DNA of 64,000 nt. It comes from Parendozoicomonas haliclonae (GTDB lineage: Bacteria; Pseudomonadota; Gammaproteobacteria; Pseudomonadales; Endozoicomonadaceae). Of the stretch, positions 60,324 through 64,000 are shown one piece after another. The notes under the pieces were generated by a model. It was not told where the DNA came from and ran no database searches. It saw nothing but the letters and a program-made list of their open reading frames with translations. The stretch's first letter is position 1, and the number at the start of each line of letters is the position of its first letter. The position numbers and the translations under genes were made by a program. The stretch is taken from contig NZ_FWPT01000006.1 in NCBI RefSeq assembly GCF_900174585.1, positions 310,001 through 374,000 of the forward strand, read 5' to 3'.

Positions 60324-61556
60324 TTACGCCTCTCCTTTTATCGCTGCTGCCTGTGATGTGCGGGCAGTGGCGATAAATACCATTATGGCGGAAAGGGCGA
60401 TCCAGAAAGCAGCGGCCAGCCATACAGAAACCGGAACCAGCTGCCATTGCCAGTGCGTGATCAGGAGAGTACAGACTGTCAGGCCAATACGTTGAAATTC
60501 TACTCTGGGCAGACTGTGGTTTTCCAATAGTTTGCCAATATACATCAGGTTTATTGCCATCAGGCTGGCCCAGAGGGCATCAAAGGCATAGCTGGTGGTG
60601 TGGCTGATGCCCATAAAAAGGGTGGTGGCAAGGACCAGTAAAGCAAACTGGATGCCGGAGTAGATTTTGACTGTTTTACTGACGGCAGGGTCGTAATCCT
60701 CGTAGGCATGGATGTCGGGCATTTCACTCGGCGGTGCAACATCAGCCGGACGATAGCCAGTATGGCGGAACCAGAGAGCGAATTTTTCTTTCCAGCTCTT
60801 TGTCTTGATCGCGTCGTGCATCAGGTCGGCAAACGGGGAAAGGTTAGCCGTGATCGGGTTCCAGTTACGCAGCGGCTTGATGGTGCCGTAACGAATAGGC
60901 TCGTAGTTCTCGTCTTCTTCCATAAAGGTGCCGAACAGGCGATCCCAGAGAATAAACAGACCACCGTAGTTCTTATCCAGATACTTCAGGTTCTTGGCGT
61001 GATGCACCCGATGGTTGGACGGTGTCACAAAGATCCATTCATACCAGCCCAGCTTGGGAATGTGGCGGGTATGGACCCAGAACTGGTAAAGCAGGTTGAG
61101 CAGGCTGACGGTAAAGAACACTTCCGGCGGAAAGCCCAGCAGTGCCAGTGGGACATAGAAGATCCAGGATAGGAAGAAGCTGGTGCTGGTTTGGCGCAGG
61201 GCGGTGGTGAGGTTGTACTCCTCACTCTGGTGATGCACGGAGTGAGAGGCCCAGAAAATATTGACCTCATGGCCAATCCGGTGATTCCAGTAATAACAGA
61301 AATCCTGCAGCACCAGCACGGCCAGCCAGACCCACAGGCTTGCAGCATCAAAGGTGAACAGTGCCAGGTTGTTATAAATGAGCACATACATGCCCAGGTT
61401 GGTGACCAGCTTGAGGGTAATGCTGATCATCCCGCAGCTCAGACTGTTGATGGCATCGTTCAAGCGGTAATAGTCTTTCTTGCGGATGACTGTCGCGATC
61501 ACTTCGATCAGGATCAGCACCATAAAGGCAGGAATGGCGTAAGTTATAGGATTCAC
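60324..61556 (-). CDS. Sterol desaturase / fatty acid hydroxylase superfamily membrane protein
   Basis: 410-aa di-iron membrane hydroxylase. Histidine boxes are WNHRIGHEVNIFWASHSVHH and SNHRVHHAKNLKYLDKNYGG, with ILWDRLFGTF after them. There are several hydrophobic segments at the N-terminus and a C-terminal block of about 110 residues with further helices. Related proteins include alkylglycerol monooxygenase-like and carotenoid or sterol hydroxylases; the substrate here is unknown. It needs oxygen, unlike most of the window's metabolism. Confidence 0.87.
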   Translation of the reverse strand: MNPITYAIPAFMVLILIEVIATVIRKKDYYRLNDAINSLSCGMISITLKLVTNLGMYVLIYNNLALFTFDAASLWVWLAVLVLQDFCYYWNHRIGHEVNIFWASHSVHHQSEEYNLTTALRQTSTSFFLSWIFYVPLALLGFPPEVFFTVSLLNLLYQFWVHTRHIPKLGWYEWIFVTPSNHRVHHAKNLKYLDKNYGGLFILWDRLFGTFMEEDENYEPIRYGTIKPLRNWNPITANLSPFADLMHDAIKTKSWKEKFALWFRHTGYRPADVAPPSEMPDIHAYEDYDPAVSKTVKIYSGIQFALLVLATTLFMGISHTTSYAFDALWASLMAINLMYIGKLLENHSLPRVEFQRIGLTVCTLLITHWQWQLVPVSVWLAAAFWIALSAIMVFIATARTSQAAAIKGEA

Positions 61557-61707
61557 AGCAACGACCTTTTATTTTTATTTGGCTGTATGTCTGTGTTTCT
61601 ACCACAGATAGAAAAGGGGGAGAAGGCGGGTAGAGTCGGCAGATGCTAATGACGGTATTTGAAGGCAAACATGACTTTCCATAATATGGTGTAAAAACAA
61701 AAAGCAG

Positions 61708-62472
61708 ATGGCTATGGAAAACAAGCCTCCCATCGTATTTCTACACGGCATGTGGTGTACGCCTGCGGTATGGCATCGCCTGAGTCACTATTTTGCAGAG
61801 CGGGGTTATGAGGTGCATATGCCGGCACTGCGCCACCATGAAGCAGGCTCACAGGATCTTGCGGCGCTGGGGCAAACCAGCATTCGCGATTACCTCGATG
61901 ATCTGGATACATTTCTCAATGGCTTTGAACAGAGGCCGGTTCTGATTGGTCACTCCATGGGCGGTCTATTGGCTTTGCTATTGGCCAGCCGAGGCTGTGC
62001 TTCTCAAACGATTCTTCTCTCTCCTGCCGCACCGGCCGGGTTGGTTGCCTTGCGAATGAGCGTGATACGAACCTTTGCGGCTGTACTCTCGCGTTGGGGA
62101 TTCTGGAAAACCGCCATGAAGCTTTCTCCCAAGGCGGCAAACTATGGCTTATTTAACCGATTGCCGGATGAAGCAAGACCGTCACATTATCAGGATATGG
62201 TATTTGAATCGGGCAGAGCGGCCAGCGAGATTGCTTTCTGGTATCTGGACCGGCAGAGCGCAACGAAGCCGAATGGACAGCCGGACTGCCCGATGCTGGT
62301 GATGGCCGGCAAGCATGACCGGATTACGCCGGCCAGTGTCTGCCAAGAGGTTGCGGATAAATATCAGGCTGATTTTCTGTTGCTGGACGATCATGCTCAC
62401 TGGCTGATATCTGAACCGGGCTGGGAAAAGGTCGCGGAGCAGTGTGAGATCTGGCTGGAGATGAATCAATAA
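61708..62472 (+). CDS. Alpha/beta hydrolase
   Basis: 254-aa alpha/beta hydrolase: PPIVFLHGMWCTPAVWHRLS (oxyanion region), nucleophile elbow VLIGHSMGGLLALLLAS, acid residue in LVMAGKHDRITPASV, and histidine in LDDHAHWLISEPGW. No signal peptide, so it is cytoplasmic. Esterase or lysophospholipase-like activity is possible but the substrate is unknown. Its stop and the next start overlap by one base (TAATG). Confidence 0.88.
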   Translation: MAMENKPPIVFLHGMWCTPAVWHRLSHYFAERGYEVHMPALRHHEAGSQDLAALGQTSIRDYLDDLDTFLNGFEQRPVLIGHSMGGLLALLLASRGCASQTILLSPAAPAGLVALRMSVIRTFAAVLSRWGFWKTAMKLSPKAANYGLFNRLPDEARPSHYQDMVFESGRAASEIAFWYLDRQSATKPNGQPDCPMLVMAGKHDRITPASVCQEVADKYQADFLLLDDHAHWLISEPGWEKVAEQCEIWLEMNQ

Positions 62473-62927
62473 TGGGAGTTCTGTTCAAAGCCATGGAAGG
62501 TTTGCAAAACATTGCCCTTGTGCTGGTGGTGACACTTATGCCTCTCTCCCTTGCCCAGGCCGAGATTTATAAGTGGGTGGATGAAGACGGCAATGTACAT
62601 TTCACCGATAAGCAGCACAGTCAGTCCAATGCCCGAGAAGTGGAGTTAAAGAAATCCAACGATTACAGAGGCTCAAATATTTACCGGGAGCAGAAGAGCC
62701 GTTTCCAAGCTATGGACCATGAGCGCAATATTAAGAAGCAGGCCAAACAAAAAAAGAAGCAGTCCATGGCCAAGCAGTGCGAATATGCACGTTACAAGCT
62801 GGGGCGTACGGAAACCGCGTCTTATGTTTTTGATATCGATGATAAAGGCGAGCGGATTATTTATACCGAGGAACAGCGGCAGCAGGCGGCGAGCAAATGG
62901 CGCTCGTTTATTGACAGGAATTGTTGA
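62472..62927 (+). CDS. DUF4124-domain periplasmic protein
   Basis: 151-aa protein with a signal peptide (LQNIALVLVVTLMPLSLAQA, cut before EIYKW) and a DUF4124 domain (EIYKWVDEDGNVHFTDKQ). A charged Lys/Gln-rich middle (NIKKQAKQKKKQSMAKQ) follows. Such proteins are common in gammaproteobacteria but their role is not known. It is translationally coupled to the hydrolase upstream. Confidence 0.85.
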   Translation: MGVLFKAMEGLQNIALVLVVTLMPLSLAQAEIYKWVDEDGNVHFTDKQHSQSNAREVELKKSNDYRGSNIYREQKSRFQAMDHERNIKKQAKQKKKQSMAKQCEYARYKLGRTETASYVFDIDDKGERIIYTEEQRQQAASKWRSFIDRNC

Positions 62928-62932
62928 TATCA

Positions 62933-62969
62933 CCTACTTGTTCCCACGCTGAGCGTGGGAACAAGTAGG
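62933..62969. terminator. Palindromic REP-like hairpin serving as bidirectional terminator
   Basis: 17-bp perfect stem CCTACTTGTTCCCACGC / GCGTGGGAACAAGTAGG with a TGA loop, then TTCGGCTTTTT. It belongs to the same palindrome family as 24755-24816 and 48999-49023. It lies between convergent genes. Confidence 0.75.
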
Positions 62970-62994
62970 TTCGGCTTTTTTATGGAGATAAGCT

Positions 62995-64000
62995 TCAGAT
63001 ATCGAAAGCTGGCAGCTTCTTCTCAACAAAGTGCTTTTCCAACTTGGCGAATACCGGCACACCCTTCTTGAAAGGAGGCAGGTCTTCGCCCTGGATCAGA
63101 GGCTGCAGATAGGTGCGGCACTCTTCAGTGATGTGCAGGCCATCCGGTGCGATAAAGTGCGCAGGCATCTTCATCTCAACGTTGGCGACCATCTCCAGCG
63201 GCGCTTCACCAATGCTCCAGACGTATTCATCGCCTTCGTTCTCTTCACGCACGATGGTGGCCATAACACCATTCTTGCCGGACAGGGCAAACTCAACGGC
63301 AGAGCTGCCGACAGCGTAAGCCTGTTCAACGTCTACGGCAGAAGCCAGGTGGCGTGCGGAACGCTGCAGGTAATCCAAAACCGCCCAGTGGTATTTGTAA
63401 CCCAGGGAGTCTTTGACCATCCGTGCCAGAATCGGGGCGGTACCGCCCAGCTGAACGTGACCGAAGGCATCGGTGGTGCGGGAGGCGGACAGGAAGGTTC
63501 CATCAGCATAGTGAGTGCCTTCGGAAGCCACGATGACACAGTAACCGTGCTGCTCAACAATGCGCTGAACCTTGGCCAGGAAGCTTTCGCGGCAGAAATC
63601 CACTTCCGGGAATAGCAGCATGTGCGGAGGATCGTTCTCTTCTTCCATAGCCAGTGCGGCAGCTGCGGTGATCCAGCCGGCATGACGACCCATCACTTCC
63701 ATAATGAAGACCTTGGTGGAGGTTTCATGCATGGATTCGATATCGAGGGACGCTTCCTTGATGGAGGTAGCCACATACTTGGCCACGGAGCCGAAGCCCG
63801 GGCAGGTATCGGTGGCTGGCAGGTCGTTATCAACCGTTTTGGGAACACCGATGCAGGTGATCGGGTAGCCCATTTTCTTGCTGTAATAGGATACCTTGTG
63901 GGCGGTATCCATGGAGTCGCCACCACCGTTATAGAAGAAGTAGCCAATGTTGTGGGCCTGGAAGACCTCAATCAGACGCTGGTACTGAACTTCATTATCT
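62995..64000 (-). CDS. 6-phosphofructokinase, pyrophosphate-dependent type (5' end outside window)
   Basis: Partial: the frame is open through 64000, so the start lies beyond the window. Seen from the edge: NIGYFFYNGGGDSMDTA, the catalytic GVPKTVDNDLPATDTCPGFG, then MEVMGRHAGWITAAAALA, CVIVASEGTHYADGTF and FGHVQLGGTAPILARM. The PKTVDND catalytic loop, GGGDSMDTA and TDTCPGFGS match the PPi-PFK clade. The GGDD/GGDG motif that would settle PPi versus ATP is not in the window. It works in glycolysis, reversibly if PPi-dependent. Confidence 0.88.
   Translation of the reverse strand, partial: DNEVQYQRLIEVFQAHNIGYFFYNGGGDSMDTAHKVSYYSKKMGYPITCIGVPKTVDNDLPATDTCPGFGSVAKYVATSIKEASLDIESMHETSTKVFIMEVMGRHAGWITAAAALAMEEENDPPHMLLFPEVDFCRESFLAKVQRIVEQHGYCVIVASEGTHYADGTFLSASRTTDAFGHVQLGGTAPILARMVKDSLGYKYHWAVLDYLQRSARHLASAVDVEQAYAVGSSAVEFALSGKNGVMATIVREENEGDEYVWSIGEAPLEMVANVEMKMPAHFIAPDGLHITEECRTYLQPLIQGEDLPPFKKGVPVFAKLEKHFVEKKLPAFDI

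Overview
The window reads as a chromosomal segment of a facultatively anaerobic gammaproteobacterium. The evidence is the gene types: NAD-malic enzyme, class I fumarase, DcuC, IadA, AspA, BtuBFCD, the anaerobic Cbi pathway and FNR/Anr-like boxes. A marine Oceanospirillales-like host is a guess from overall flavour only. Almost everything serves one theme: ethanolamine breakdown in a bacterial microcompartment (BMC), the de novo synthesis, import and adenosylation of the B12 it needs, and anaerobic C4-dicarboxylate metabolism.

Layout. (1) 1-7.3 kb: an iron alcohol dehydrogenase (left end possibly cut), cobD, convergent cbiB, then eutN-eutQ-eutS-eutP and a first PduS/PduT-like electron-transfer pair. 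(2) 7.4-10.1 kb: a PP-loop DUF71 ATPase, a GlxA-type regulator and a metallo-beta-lactamase-fold protein. (3) 10.1-20.3 kb: maeA, fumA, two LysR regulators, dcuC, iadA and aspA, an aspartate/isoaspartate-fumarate-malate-pyruvate module. (4) 20.6-42.1 kb: a B12 island, nearly all on the minus strand. It holds cobA-hemD, cbiF, cbiH, cbiK (plus strand), cbiG, cbiL, cbiET, cbiC, cbiD, a CobE-like/2Fe-2S fusion, btuC-F-D-B behind a cobalamin riboswitch, a CysG-like dehydrogenase, cbiP, an unusual CobT, cobS, cobC, cobU and a PduO-type adenosyltransferase. (5) 42.4-48.4 kb: eutA, a single-chain EutB-EutC fusion, and a second PduS/PduT pair. (6) 48.5-51.4 kb: an EamA permease, two peroxiredoxin-like genes, and an mdaB/hxlR pair that are both broken. 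(7) 51.4-54.2 kb: a second eutA and eutH. (8) 54.5-64 kb: a TetR-MFP-RND efflux operon, mgsA, a sterol-desaturase-family enzyme, an alpha/beta hydrolase, a DUF4124 protein and a PPi-type phosphofructokinase cut by the right edge.

How it fits together. Ethanolamine enters through EutH. The EutBC lyase converts it to acetaldehyde and ammonia with adenosylcobalamin, and the EutA proteins reactivate the lyase. The BMC shell (EutN, EutS, PduT-like; the main hexamers and the aldehyde dehydrogenase must lie elsewhere) confines the aldehyde, the ADH reduces it, and PduS/PduT-like proteins may shuttle electrons. FNR/Anr-like palindromes lie in four intergenic regions (cbiB/eutN, maeA/fumA, adenosyltransferase/eutA, eutH/tetR), which suggests one anaerobic switch.

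The most notable points are the EutBC fusion with a C-terminal module like the N-termini of EutQ and EutT, the duplicated PduS/PduT pairs, the CobE-2Fe-2S fusion, a CysG with a decayed methyltransferase half, and a 45-bp duplication around a REPIN-like repeat that separates cbiK and cbiG. No rRNA, tRNA, CRISPR array, phage or IS element was seen.
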